Positions 36,270-44,107 of a DNA stretch of 64,000 nucleotides are shown here, piece by piece. The stretch is from the NCBI GenBank assembly GCA_024653355.1, contig JANLFQ010000003.1, positions 166,328 through 230,327 of the forward strand, given 5' to 3'. The position numbers and the translations under genes were made by a program. This DNA comes from a candidate division WOR-3 bacterium. Its GTDB lineage: Bacteria > Hydrothermota > Tepidihabitantia > Tepidihabitantales > Tepidihabitantaceae. Under the pieces are notes generated by a model, which was given only the letters and a program-made list of their open reading frames with translations, was not told the DNA's origin and ran no database searches. Position 1 is the stretch's first letter. Each line of letters starts with the position of its first letter.

Positions 36270-37259
36270 CTATTCCTGGTCTTCAGTTATATACGGGTCA
36301 ATGGGTGATTTACTCATCACCCGCATCAGTTCATCGTTAAACCGTCGTGCCGGGTAATAACCAAACACTTTAAGGATGTGGTTTTTAGCGATAACTTCAT
36401 GCACAAGGGCAAGGTTCTTACCCGGAACAACGGGAATTGTTACCAGGGGGATTTTGACCCCGAGGATTTCGGAAAACTGTTCTTCTAGACCCGCTCTTTC
36501 ACACTCGACACCACTTTGCCACGGAACGAGCCGGACTTCAACCTCCACCCTTTTCTGGATGCGAATTGCCCGTACCCCATAGAGGGAGTAGACATCAACA
36601 ATACCAACACCGCGGACCTCAATATGATGGGCGAGTGCCGGCGATTTTGCCGCGGGATAACCCATAAGAATGCCAGTACCCCGACGCAGTACCCGGACAA
36701 GGTCATCGGCAACCAGACGGTGACCACGGTCAACCAGGTCAAGGGCACACTCACTTTTCCCGATGCCGGATTCGCCGGTGATGAGGAGTCCAACGCCGAA
36801 CACATCAACCAAATCGCCATGGATGTAAGTTTCCGGTGCCAGTCGGTAGTCGAGAAAGACGCTCAAGAGGTGAATAAAAGGTGTGGTATCAAGCGGGGTA
36901 CGGATTATCGGGACATTAGTTTTGTTCCCTTCCTGAATCCAGACATCAGCCACCGGCAAATTTTTGGTTATGATGACCGCAACCGGTTTCAGTCCGAGAA
37001 GGGTTTTAACCGATCGGGCATACTGTTCTGAAGATAAGTTTTCCAGATAGGAAAGTTCCGTGCTACCCACAATTTGAATCCGTTCCCGCAAAAACACGCC
37101 GGTGTAGCCGGCGAGTGCCATTCCCGGGCGGTTGATATCTGAGGTGGTGACAAAGCTGGTTTCCAGTCCATTACTGCCGGCGAGCAATTCCAGTTGCCAA
37201 TCGGCCTTTTTTTCTTCAAGCAGGGTGCCGACCGTTATTTGCTTGGAAGAAATTTCCAT
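36270..37259 (-). CDS. hprK: HPr kinase/phosphorylase
   Basis: Phosphorylates and dephosphorylates Ser46 of HPr-type proteins, linking carbon status to PTS and other targets. Walker A GESGIGKSECALDL is at about residues 153-166, and the family signature HHIEVRGVGIVDV at about 200-212. An N-terminal domain (1-125) precedes the kinase domain. 329 residues, usual length. It starts one base after hpf ends, so the two are one operon. No HPr gene is in the window; a PTS IIA-like gene lies at 42.1 kb. Outside Firmicutes this set (HprK, IIA, RpoN, HPF) is usually regulatory rather than for sugar uptake. Confidence 0.92.
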   Translation of the reverse strand: MEISSKQITVGTLLEEKKADWQLELLAGSNGLETSFVTTSDINRPGMALAGYTGVFLRERIQIVGSTELSYLENLSSEQYARSVKTLLGLKPVAVIITKNLPVADVWIQEGNKTNVPIIRTPLDTTPFIHLLSVFLDYRLAPETYIHGDLVDVFGVGLLITGESGIGKSECALDLVDRGHRLVADDLVRVLRRGTGILMGYPAAKSPALAHHIEVRGVGIVDVYSLYGVRAIRIQKRVEVEVRLVPWQSGVECERAGLEEQFSEILGVKIPLVTIPVVPGKNLALVHEVIAKNHILKVFGYYPARRFNDELMRVMSKSPIDPYITEDQE

Positions 37260-37601
37260 TTAACCCTGCGGCTTTGACCCTTCGGAGCGGGACGGACGGT
37301 TTGGAGCCCGACGCCGCCGGGTGCGAATCTTTCCCAGACGACGCTCCAGCTGAATTATCAACTTGTCGGTGAGGTCATTAACCGCCTGATAGGAGTCACT
37401 GCCGTGACCTTTGGCGGTTACAACAAAATGTCCGGTATGTACTTTACCTTCGGCGACATCGTATGCCCGGTCCTGGAACAGCACGACCTCACTTTTTAAT
37501 ATTTGATGGTCAAATTTTCCCAATTTTTCTAACTTTTTGGTGACATATTCTCGGAGATGGGGGGTAATTTCCAGATGACGAGCGGTGAGTGTGATTTGCA
37601 T
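37260..37601 (-). CDS. hpf: Ribosome hibernation promoting factor, short form
   Basis: Binds the 30S decoding centre in stationary phase and helps silence ribosomes. 113 residues with the sigma-54 modulation/S30EA fold: MQITLTARHLEITPHLREYV, then VLFQDRAYDVAEGKVHTGHF, ending in a basic tail (RKIRTRRRRAPNR). No C-terminal dimerisation domain of the long form. AAAGGAGG precedes the ATG, and it shares an operon with hprK. In proteobacteria hpf sits beside rpoN and ptsN; here it is separate from both. Confidence 0.92.
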   Translation of the reverse strand: MQITLTARHLEITPHLREYVTKKLEKLGKFDHQILKSEVVLFQDRAYDVAEGKVHTGHFVVTAKGHGSDSYQAVNDLTDKLIIQLERRLGKIRTRRRRAPNRPSRSEGSKPQG

Positions 37602-37620
37602 TTTTCCTCCTTTACCTATA

Positions 37621-37648
37621 ATGATAGCCTTATATTTTCAACAGTCAA
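37621..37648 (-). promoter_or_regulatory. Promoter of hpf-hprK
   Basis: Minus strand TTGACT (37643-37648), 16-base spacer, TATCAT (37621-37626). Nineteen bases to the ATG include AAAGGAGG. Confidence 0.75.
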
Positions 37649-37687
37649 GAACGGCTGGGACAGGAGGGGAAACTTTTACCGCAATGG

Positions 37688-38269
37688 TTAAATATTGGGC
37701 ACTTGTTCAAATAGGGCAAGGTAGTGAAAGGTGTTGAGTTGCTGGTAATGGCACAGGCCGAAGCCGGCGGCGCGGGTCAGTTTTCTAAGTTGCGCCGGGG
37801 AGATTCTTTCGCTTAGGGGTGGGCCAGGAGGCGGTTTAATTTTTTCCCATTCCAGTACCGCAAATAAACCGGTAGGCTTTAGCAGGCGGTGCGCTTCCCG
37901 GAGTGCGGCAGTTTTGTTATCGACTTCGTGGAGAACGAGCGCCATCAACGCCCGGTCGGCGATTGCATCGGGCAGGGGGATTTTTTCCGCCGGTGCTTGC
38001 AGGAGTCTGACATTACCGGTTTTTGCCGGGATTTTGTGTTCAAGGTCTTTTAGCATTTTTGGTTCGATATCCACGGCGATAACTGTGCCATTTTTACCCA
38101 CTTTTTTCAGTGCCGGTAAGGTGAAGTAGCCGTTACCGGCGCCAATATCGATCAGGGTGATACCGGGTTTTAACCTGAGCGCCTGAAGTACCAAGCGGGG
38201 CGGTAGTCGTTGCTGCCGTTCGAGACTGAAGAGAGCGGCACGGTTTTTCGGGTCAAACCGATGGGGCAT
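37688..38269 (-). CDS. Class I SAM-dependent methyltransferase
   Basis: 193 residues with the Rossmann methyltransferase core: motif I TLIDIGAGNGYFTLPAL, the acidic residue after strand 2 (VIAVDIEPKML), a motif II-like APAEKIPLPDAIADRALMAL, and motif III near LLKPTGLFAVLEW. Resembles the Methyltransf_11/UbiE-like group. Substrate unknown (quinone, lipid and arsenic-type methylation are all possible). It stands alone on the minus strand, 86 bases beyond the start of hpf. Confidence 0.8.
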   Translation of the reverse strand: MPHRFDPKNRAALFSLERQQRLPPRLVLQALRLKPGITLIDIGAGNGYFTLPALKKVGKNGTVIAVDIEPKMLKDLEHKIPAKTGNVRLLQAPAEKIPLPDAIADRALMALVLHEVDNKTAALREAHRLLKPTGLFAVLEWEKIKPPPGPPLSERISPAQLRKLTRAAGFGLCHYQQLNTFHYLALFEQVPNI

Positions 38270-38359
38270 AGTGGAATCAGTGTTAAGGAACCAAGCGCGG
38301 GGGCAATAGTGGCTTGTCGTTGTCGCCGGGCCGGGAAAAGAGTGCGTCGGTGTTTAACA

Positions 38360-38743
38360 TCAGTCGATGCCGGCGGCAGTGCGGGCGGCGCGGACAATCA
38401 ATTCAACCGGAACCGTTTCGTAGGTGTGATTATCAACCTCAATTGTGCGGCATTCAACCGGGCCACACACATCACAGCAAGGAGTTTGCCCCGTATCGGC
38501 AGAAAGGTACTCCTCAATAGGGCGGTCGTTAATCAAGATGCGGTTTGATTTTAGGGGTGCTTTATCAAATTCTTCTCTGGCGAGCGGTTTCTTTTCGACA
38601 ACGACTTCCCAGCCGAGCGGTGCCAGTTGCTCTGCTAATATTGCCACCGCCTTATCAAGCTCCGCCTCGGTGTTTTTACACCGCGGGCAGGTGCGGTCTT
38701 CAATCAAGAGCCTTTGCCAGGTGATTTTCAAAACCTTTTTCAT
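38360..38743 (-). CDS. DUF2703-like small cysteine protein
   Basis: 127 residues from ATG 38743. It begins with a thioredoxin-like strand (KVLKITWQRLL), then RTCPRCKNTEAELDKA with a CxxC pair, a middle part with NRILINDRPIEEYL, and a second cysteine group CCDVCGPVEC. This matches the DUF2703 pattern found in anaerobes, often near metal or sulfur genes; the role is unknown. The frame is open to 38809, but a promoter ends ten bases upstream of 38743. It is divergent from carbamate kinase. Confidence 0.72.
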   Translation of the reverse strand: MKKVLKITWQRLLIEDRTCPRCKNTEAELDKAVAILAEQLAPLGWEVVVEKKPLAREEFDKAPLKSNRILINDRPIEEYLSADTGQTPCCDVCGPVECRTIEVDNHTYETVPVELIVRAARTAAGID

Positions 38744-38753
38744 ATCGAAATTG

Positions 38754-38781
38754 ATTTTAGGACCGGGGAGAGTAAAATCAA
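38754..38781 (-). promoter_or_regulatory. Promoter of the DUF2703 gene, short leader
   Basis: Minus strand TTGATT (38776-38781), 16-base spacer, TAAAAT (38754-38759). Ten bases to ATG 38743, no ribosome binding site. Confidence 0.65.
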
Positions 38782-38798
38782 GGCCTGATTCTAAATTC

Positions 38799-38826
38799 TT
38801 GATTATCACCGTGGGCGGTGTAAGAT
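38799..38826 (+). promoter_or_regulatory. Promoter of carbamate kinase, leaderless spacing
   Basis: TTGATT (38799-38804), 16-base spacer, TAAGAT (38821-38826), then seven bases to ATG 38834. The same -10 sequence is used before rplR. Confidence 0.7.
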
Positions 38827-38833
38827 TAGTAAT

Positions 38834-39769
38834 ATGTCAATAACGGTGGTTGCGATTGGCGGTAATTCCCTTATCAGGGATAAGGAGCGAAGTTCATTTG
38901 CCGACCAGCTGGCGACATTGAAGAGCAGTTGTCAACCGATTGCGGAGATGGTTCGGCGGGGTGAGCGGGTTTTGATTACCCATGGCAATGGGCCGCAGGT
39001 CGGGTTTGTGCTGTTGCGCTCCCATCTGGCAAGGATGCGGGTGCCCGAAATTCCGCTTGATGCGGCGAACGCCCAGACCCAGGCGGAGATTGGGTATATG
39101 ATTCAACAGGTTCTGGACAATGAGTTCCGGCAGATGGGGATTGAAAGGCGGGTGGTGACGGTGGTGACACAGGTGGTGGTTGACAACCAGGACCCGGCAT
39201 TTTCTTTTCCCGCCAAGCCCGTAGGGCCATTTTACACCCGAGAGGAGGCGGTGCGCTTGCAGCGGGAATTGGGCTGGGTTTTGAAGGAGGATGCCGGGCG
39301 GGGTTTTCGGCGGTTTGTGCCCTCACCAATGCCACGGGCGATTGTTGAGATTGAGGAGATAAAACGGCTGGTTGAGGCGGGTGCGGTTGTTGTTGCCTGT
39401 GGTGGTGGCGGAATACCGGTTGTGGAAGAAAACGGTAGTTTGCACGGGGTTGCTGCGGTTATTGACAAAGACTTGGCATCGGCCCTTCTTGGTAATTTGG
39501 TCGGGGCAGAGCGGCTGGTAATCTCTACGGCGGTGGCGCAGGTTTATCTGCATTACGGGATGCCTGATGCCCAGCCATTGACAAAGGTGACGGCGGCGGA
39601 GATGGCAGGTTATTTAGCCGCCGGCCATTTTCCTGAGGGTAGTATGGGACCCAAGGTCAGTGCCGGGCTTAACTTTCTTAAGAACGGCGGCAAAGAGGTT
39701 TTCATAACCGACCCGGAACATATCCTCGCCGCAGTTGAAGGAAAAGCCGGGACAACGATTGTGCCATAG
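38834..39769 (+). CDS. arcC: Carbamate kinase
   Basis: Transfers phosphate between carbamoyl phosphate and ADP, usually making ATP during arginine or purine breakdown. Amino-acid-kinase family motifs: AIGGNSLI at the N-terminus, THGNGPQVGFVLLRS, VVACGGGGIPV and VIDKDLASALL. 311 residues, typical. No arginine deiminase or ornithine transcarbamylase is nearby, so the source of carbamoyl phosphate is unknown. The neighbouring genes are a conserved unknown, DUF89 and hypC, all on the same strand with 1-7 base gaps; HypF-type maturation also uses carbamoyl phosphate, which may be a coincidence. Confidence 0.92.
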   Translation: MSITVVAIGGNSLIRDKERSSFADQLATLKSSCQPIAEMVRRGERVLITHGNGPQVGFVLLRSHLARMRVPEIPLDAANAQTQAEIGYMIQQVLDNEFRQMGIERRVVTVVTQVVVDNQDPAFSFPAKPVGPFYTREEAVRLQRELGWVLKEDAGRGFRRFVPSPMPRAIVEIEEIKRLVEAGAVVVACGGGGIPVVEENGSLHGVAAVIDKDLASALLGNLVGAERLVISTAVAQVYLHYGMPDAQPLTKVTAAEMAGYLAAGHFPEGSMGPKVSAGLNFLKNGGKEVFITDPEHILAAVEGKAGTTIVP

Positions 39770-39770
39770 G

Positions 39771-41006
39771 ATGAGCGGGTTCGCAGTTCTTGTTTCCCTT
39801 TTGTTTTCCCAGACGATGATGCTGATTCCGATGGATTTAGCCCAGACCGACCATCTAAAGGCTTACGGCATTGCGTACCGTGCGCTGGTGCGCGGGGTGC
39901 GGGTTGAATGGCTCTTGAACTACCGAGGTGGTTCCTTTTTGTTTCCGGAAGATGGCACGGCAATAAAGGAGTGCCGGCTTAACGGGGTTGTGTTTGAGGA
40001 GGTGGCGCCATCGCAACTGGTGGCAATTCGCTCGACAATCGAAGCGAACAACATGGCTTCGGTTGTGCTGGAAAGGCCGACGCGGATCGCGGTTTATGCG
40101 CCACCAACCGCCGACCCTTGGGATGATGCGGTGCGGCTGGCGCTGGACTACGCCGGGATTCCTTACGATGTTATCTGGGATAGGGAGGTGCTGGGCGGGA
40201 AATTGTCCCAGTACGATTGGTTGCATTTGCACCACGAGGATTTCACCGGTCAGTTTGGTAAGTTTTACGCCTCTTACCGGCAGGAGAAGTGGTACCAGGA
40301 AGAGGTGGCGCTCAACATAAAGACCGCACGCGAGCTGGGGTTCAAGAAGGTGAGCCAGTTGAAACTGGCGGTGATTGAGGCGATAAGAAGGTATATCGCT
40401 GAAGGCGGTATGCTGTTTGCGATGTGTTCCGCGACCGACACGCCGGATATCGCTTGGGCGGCGCGCAACACCGATATCTGCGATGCGGTGTTTGATGGAG
40501 ACCCACCGGACCCCAACTGCAATCAGAAACTGGACTATGAGGGGTGCTTAGCGTTTGAGAATTTTAGGGTGATTACCGACCCCTGGGTTTATGAGCATTC
40601 GGATATCGACACTTATCAGGAGGCAACAGCCCGGGGCCCGGATGTTTACTTTTCCCTTTTTGATTTCTCTGCCAAGTACGACCCGGTGCCGACGATGCTC
40701 GTCCAGAACCATGTCGGACTGGTCAAGGAGTTTTTAGGACAGAACTGTGGTTTCCGGCGCACTTTGCTGAAGAAGAATGTCGTAGTTATGGGTGAAGTGA
40801 ACAACACCGAAGAGGTGAAGTATATTCATGGACAGTTTGGTAAAGGTACCTTTACTTTTCTGGGTGGACACGACCCAGAGGATTATGCACATCGCATTGG
40901 CGACCCACCCACCGACCTTTCTTTGCATAAAAATTCCCCGGGCTACCGGTTGATTCTCAACAATGTGCTCTTCCCGGCGGCGGAGAAGAAGCCGCTCAAA
41001 ACATAA
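39771..41006 (+). CDS. Conserved exported protein of unknown function
   Basis: 411 residues. A signal peptide-like start (MSGFAVLVSLLFSQTMM) precedes a conserved-looking segment IPMDLAQTDHLKAYGIAY and WLLNYRGGSF. I recall proteins with this opening in Bacteroidetes that databases label 'asparagine synthetase B', but no asparagine synthetase motifs are visible here, so that name should not be carried over. The middle part (AVYAPPTADPWDDAVRLALDYAGIPYDVIWD, in part) resembles a glutaminase-like or trehalose-utilisation-type alpha/beta fold with GGMLFAMCSATDTP, and later FTFLGGHDPEDYAH. It starts one base after arcC. Possible role: extracytoplasmic enzyme of unknown substrate. Confidence 0.6.
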   Translation: MSGFAVLVSLLFSQTMMLIPMDLAQTDHLKAYGIAYRALVRGVRVEWLLNYRGGSFLFPEDGTAIKECRLNGVVFEEVAPSQLVAIRSTIEANNMASVVLERPTRIAVYAPPTADPWDDAVRLALDYAGIPYDVIWDREVLGGKLSQYDWLHLHHEDFTGQFGKFYASYRQEKWYQEEVALNIKTARELGFKKVSQLKLAVIEAIRRYIAEGGMLFAMCSATDTPDIAWAARNTDICDAVFDGDPPDPNCNQKLDYEGCLAFENFRVITDPWVYEHSDIDTYQEATARGPDVYFSLFDFSAKYDPVPTMLVQNHVGLVKEFLGQNCGFRRTLLKKNVVVMGEVNNTEEVKYIHGQFGKGTFTFLGGHDPEDYAHRIGDPPTDLSLHKNSPGYRLILNNVLFPAAEKKPLKT

Positions 41007-41013
41007 AAAAAAG

Positions 41014-41856
41014 ATGAACTCAACACCCGACTGCTTTGATTGCGGTCTTAAACAGTGTGAACGGATTGCCCGTTTGTGCGGGAAGGAAGAAAAAATTCCG
41101 GCGTTACGGCAACGACTGGAGGAGATGAGAGGTCAGCTTGACTTAAGAGAGCCACCCGGCACCTTCACATCTAAGATGTTGATTGCGACGATGGAGTTTT
41201 TGAATGAAAGGGACCCGTTCCGCCTGATACGGGCGGAGCAAAACCAGAAGGGCTTGGAGTTGGCGGAGCGCTACGATGCTGAACTCGGGGACGGCGAAGA
41301 GGCGCTCCTTGCCGCTATCGTGGGTGCCGCAGCGGGTAATGTGATGGATGTCGGTCCCAGACACCGGTTTGACTTTGCGGCAACTCTGGCGCGAGGGCGT
41401 CTGGCACACGATGACACCAATCTGCTGCTTCGGCGGCTCCAGGAGGCAAGGCGGTTGGTTTACATCCTTGACAATGCCGGTGAGGCGTTGTTTGACCGGC
41501 TGGTGCTCAAGCGGTTGGGAGTGCCCGAGGTGACGATTGTTGCCCGTTCCACGCCGATTCTCAACGATGTGACCGTAGATGAGGCGCGGGCGCTGGGTTT
41601 CGAACAGCTGGGCCGGGTGATTGGGACCGGTTCGCCTTATCTCGGCTTTGACCTCAATACCATTTCTGCGGCGGCGCGTCAGGTTTACTACGATGCCGAT
41701 GTGGTGATCGCCAAAGGGCATGCGAACTTTGAGTCTCTGGTGGACGATGGTCGGGATGGTTTCTACCTCCTGACGGCAAAGTGTGAACTTGTTGCCCGCC
41801 GGCTGGGGGTGAATTTGGGTAATTCTGTTTTGTTCTATTCCAAAGGTAAGGGTTGA
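41014..41856 (+). CDS. DUF89 / ARMT1-like damage-control phosphatase family protein
   Basis: 280 residues. DUF89 enzymes are metal-dependent phosphatases that remove harmful or side-product sugar and nucleotide phosphates. The N-terminus has a cysteine group (CFDCGLKQC), seen in the bacterial and archaeal subgroup. The conserved metal and substrate segments are YILDNAGEALFD, GTGSPYLGFDL and VIAKGHANFESL. ATG 41014 follows the previous stop by seven bases; the ribosome binding site is poor (A-rich). The next gene, hypC, is one base downstream. The true substrate cannot be told from sequence. Confidence 0.8.
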   Translation: MNSTPDCFDCGLKQCERIARLCGKEEKIPALRQRLEEMRGQLDLREPPGTFTSKMLIATMEFLNERDPFRLIRAEQNQKGLELAERYDAELGDGEEALLAAIVGAAAGNVMDVGPRHRFDFAATLARGRLAHDDTNLLLRRLQEARRLVYILDNAGEALFDRLVLKRLGVPEVTIVARSTPILNDVTVDEARALGFEQLGRVIGTGSPYLGFDLNTISAAARQVYYDADVVIAKGHANFESLVDDGRDGFYLLTAKCELVARRLGVNLGNSVLFYSKGKG

Positions 41857-41857
41857 T

Positions 41858-42109
41858 ATGTGTCTCGCGATACCGACGAGAATCGTGGCGATTGAGGGTG
41901 AACGGGCGATTGGTGAGGTCGGCGGGGTGCAACGGGAGATTTCGATTGTGATGACACCGGGCGTGAAGGTGGGGGATTATGTGATTGTTCACGCCGGGTT
42001 TGCGATTCAGGTTTTAAACAAAACTGCGGCTGAGGAAACAAGGGAGATTTTTGAACAGATGGCGCAACGGGTTAGCGAGTTGCAGAATAAAGCGCAGCGC
42101 CGGCGCTAA
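41858..42109 (+). CDS. hypC: HypC/HupF-type hydrogenase maturation chaperone
   Basis: 83 residues beginning MCLAIPTRIV. The N-terminal Cys2, exposed after Met removal, carries the Fe(CN)2CO intermediate between HypD and the hydrogenase large subunit. The body is an OB-like barrel (GGVQREISI, VGDYVIVHAGFAIQ), and the tail is a helix ending in basic residues. No hypA, B, D, E, F or hydrogenase gene is in the window, so this is an isolated copy. Its stop codon overlaps that of the convergent PTS IIA-like gene by three bases. Confidence 0.88.
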   Translation: MCLAIPTRIVAIEGERAIGEVGGVQREISIVMTPGVKVGDYVIVHAGFAIQVLNKTAAEETREIFEQMAQRVSELQNKAQRRR

Positions 42110-42606
42110 CAGACCGGTTCAATCAACGGCTCGCCACCCTCTTCTTGCTGTTGGGCACTCTGGGCAATCAATCGGGCGGCGTCGGCTGCGGTCGGTGCGG
42201 TGAGTGCCAGCTGGCGTACCGGTGCAAGGTGTAATGCCCGGGCAAGAGTGGCAAGGACCTGAAGATAAAGCGAGTACATGGAAGGCGGTGAGACGAGCGC
42301 AACGACAAGATTCACCGGTTCATTGTCCCGGGCGTGCCAGTCGATTGGGTTGTTGAGACGAACCACCACCACCACAATTCGGTCAAGGGAAGGTGTGGCG
42401 GAATGGGGAATGGCAACCCCATGGCCAACACCGGTTGAACACAGTTCTTCTCTTTTTCTGAACCCTTCAATCACTTCGTTATGGTCACGGGTGATGCCGG
42501 CTTCAAGAAGGCGGTCGGCAATGAGGTCAAACAGTTGTTCCTGGGAGCCGATTGGCGGCGCGTCGAATGCCAGTTCGGGAATGACAAACTCGAAAAGGTT
42601 CATCAT
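42106..42606 (-). CDS. PTS IIA-like (PtsN/fructose family) regulatory protein
   Basis: 166 residues. Phosphoryl-acceptor domain with the active His in GHGVAIPHSATP (about residue 70) and the core VVVVVRLNNPIDWHA. In the absence of IIB or IIC genes nearby it is probably a nitrogen-PTS-type regulator rather than a sugar carrier. HprK and RpoN are both encoded in this window, fitting that. The C-terminus is a long acidic helix (QQQEEGGEPL). It overlaps degT by four bases at the start and hypC at the stop. Confidence 0.82.
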   Translation of the reverse strand: MMNLFEFVIPELAFDAPPIGSQEQLFDLIADRLLEAGITRDHNEVIEGFRKREELCSTGVGHGVAIPHSATPSLDRIVVVVVRLNNPIDWHARDNEPVNLVVALVSPPSMYSLYLQVLATLARALHLAPVRQLALTAPTAADAARLIAQSAQQQEEGGEPLIEPVC

Positions 42607-43655
42607 AAGCGCGCAAAGAATTCTTCTATCTTATTGATAATGACATCCTGTTCGGCATCTGTCAAGTTATGTCTGATGGGCAGGCAGACGATTTCGCGGC
42701 TTGCCTTTTCGGCGACAGGAAAGGACTGGTCGGTGAATAGCGAGGCGAACTCTGGTTGGCGGTGAATCGGGTGGGGGTAGTAAACCATCGTCTGGATACC
42801 GGCGGCAAGCAGAAAGTTGCGGAGTTTGTCGCGGTGCGGGGTGAGCAGAGCGAACTGGTGATAGTTGACGGTGCTGGCTGGTGCCGAACCGACGATGCGC
42901 ACATAGCGTCCGAGTGCTGCCCGGTAGCGGGCGCCAAGATACCGGCGCCGGGCAAGCCAGCGGTCCAGATGGTTTAACTTTACAAGTAAAAAAGCGGCCT
43001 GCAGTTCGTCGAGCCGTGATGAAGTAGGACAGGCAATCGGTAGATGGGAACTGGCGATTGCACCGCCGTTGCCCAGTGCGCCAAGGTTTTTGGTGGGGTA
43101 GAAACTGAAGGTGGCGATGGTGCCGAAAGAGCCCAGTTTTTTTGTTCCGAAAGTTGCGCCTATTGCCTGAGCAGCGTCCTCAATTAAAAAGATGTTGTTG
43201 CGCTGGCAGAGGGCGGTAAACCGGTCGAGGTCGGCACAGTTACCGAAAAGGTGGACCAGGACAATTGCTCTGGTCCGGGAGGAGATTTTCTCTTCGACCG
43301 CTGAGGGTGAAAGACAGAGTGTTTCCGGTTCGATGTCCGCCAGGACCGGCTGGGCACCGGTTCTTAAAATCGCCTCCACGGTGGCGGGAAAGGTGAACGG
43401 AGTGGTGATGACTTCGTCTTTTGGTCCGATGCCCAGCGCCTTCAGCCCGTAAAACAGGGCGTCGGTGCCGCTTTTGACCCCGACAACCTGCGGTACACCA
43501 AGGTAAAGGGCAAGGTTCTGTTCGAATCTGGTTAGTTCCGCGCCCAGGACGAATCTGCCCGATTCGAGGATACGGGTAAGCGCCTTTTCAAACTCCGGTC
43601 CAAACTCAAGGTTTTCTGATTTCAGGTCGTAAAACGGAATGCGGAGAAAATCCAT
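42603..43655 (-). CDS. DegT/DnrJ/EryC1/StrS family PLP aminotransferase
   Basis: 350 residues. Transfers an amino group to a nucleotide-linked keto-sugar, usually for LPS, capsule or glycoprotein. Key parts: GVKSGTDALFYGLKALGIG, DAAQAIGATFGTKKLG and the PLP lysine in FYPTKNLGALGNGG (about residue 185). The substrate-binding C-terminal half is normal. A promoter lies seven bases before ATG 43655. It is co-transcribed with the PTS IIA-like gene, an unusual partner. No other nucleotide-sugar gene is close. Confidence 0.88.
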   Translation of the reverse strand: MDFLRIPFYDLKSENLEFGPEFEKALTRILESGRFVLGAELTRFEQNLALYLGVPQVVGVKSGTDALFYGLKALGIGPKDEVITTPFTFPATVEAILRTGAQPVLADIEPETLCLSPSAVEEKISSRTRAIVLVHLFGNCADLDRFTALCQRNNIFLIEDAAQAIGATFGTKKLGSFGTIATFSFYPTKNLGALGNGGAIASSHLPIACPTSSRLDELQAAFLLVKLNHLDRWLARRRYLGARYRAALGRYVRIVGSAPASTVNYHQFALLTPHRDKLRNFLLAAGIQTMVYYPHPIHRQPEFASLFTDQSFPVAEKASREIVCLPIRHNLTDAEQDVIINKIEEFFARL

Positions 43656-43662
43656 TCTTTAG

Positions 43663-43690
43663 ATTGTAGCCCGGAAAACAGTTGAGGCAA
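43663..43690 (-). promoter_or_regulatory. Promoter of degT, leaderless spacing
   Basis: Minus strand TTGCCT (43685-43690), 16-base spacer, TACAAT (43663-43668), seven bases before ATG 43655. Confidence 0.65.
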
Positions 43691-43792
43691 ATTAGGGGTA
43701 AATGTGAACCCGCAGGGCGCAGTGCTTACGTTAAGATTGCTTTACCGGCAAAGTGCAGGGATAATGCCTTCAGGCCGGACTAACTTTTTACT

Positions 43793-44107
43793 CTATGGCG
43801 TTTTATTTTCCGGGTTTTCAACCGGCTTTTGTGCTGCCTGGAGATAGGCGAGGCGCAGCTGGTAGAGTAAGTCGTTGATAAGTTCGGTTTCATCCTGGGA
43901 ACGGTTACCTTCGGTTTTGGCTTTGAGCATTTCAAGGGTGTCAATGGCGTGGCGGGCTAACGGCAGGTTGACCTCGGTTTTGGTGCTGGCGCCGGGCAAG
44001 GGGCGGCCGAGATGGTGCAGCGCGGTGGCGGCGATGCTCAAGATGAGCGATGAGAGTGTTGCCGGAATTTCTTCTGAGGTTTGATGCTGGGGCTTTTCGT
44101 CACTCAT
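43793..44107 (-). CDS. DUF1844 family small protein
   Basis: 104 residues. The family is short, helical and of unknown function, widespread in bacteria. Matching parts are ATLSSLILSIAATALHHLG, NLPLARHAIDTLEMLKAKT and ELINDLLYQLRLAYLQA. ATG 44107 lies inside the end of alr (8-base overlap), so the two are translated together; the longer frame from 44248 is antisense-like sequence within alr and is rejected. Confidence 0.85.
   Translation of the reverse strand: MSDEKPQHQTSEEIPATLSSLILSIAATALHHLGRPLPGASTKTEVNLPLARHAIDTLEMLKAKTEGNRSQDETELINDLLYQLRLAYLQAAQKPVENPENKTP

Noticed and set aside
38743-38809. Extended N-terminus for the DUF2703 protein from ATG 38809
   Set aside because: A -35/-10 pair lies within this stretch and ends ten bases before ATG 38743, so transcription probably starts after 38809.
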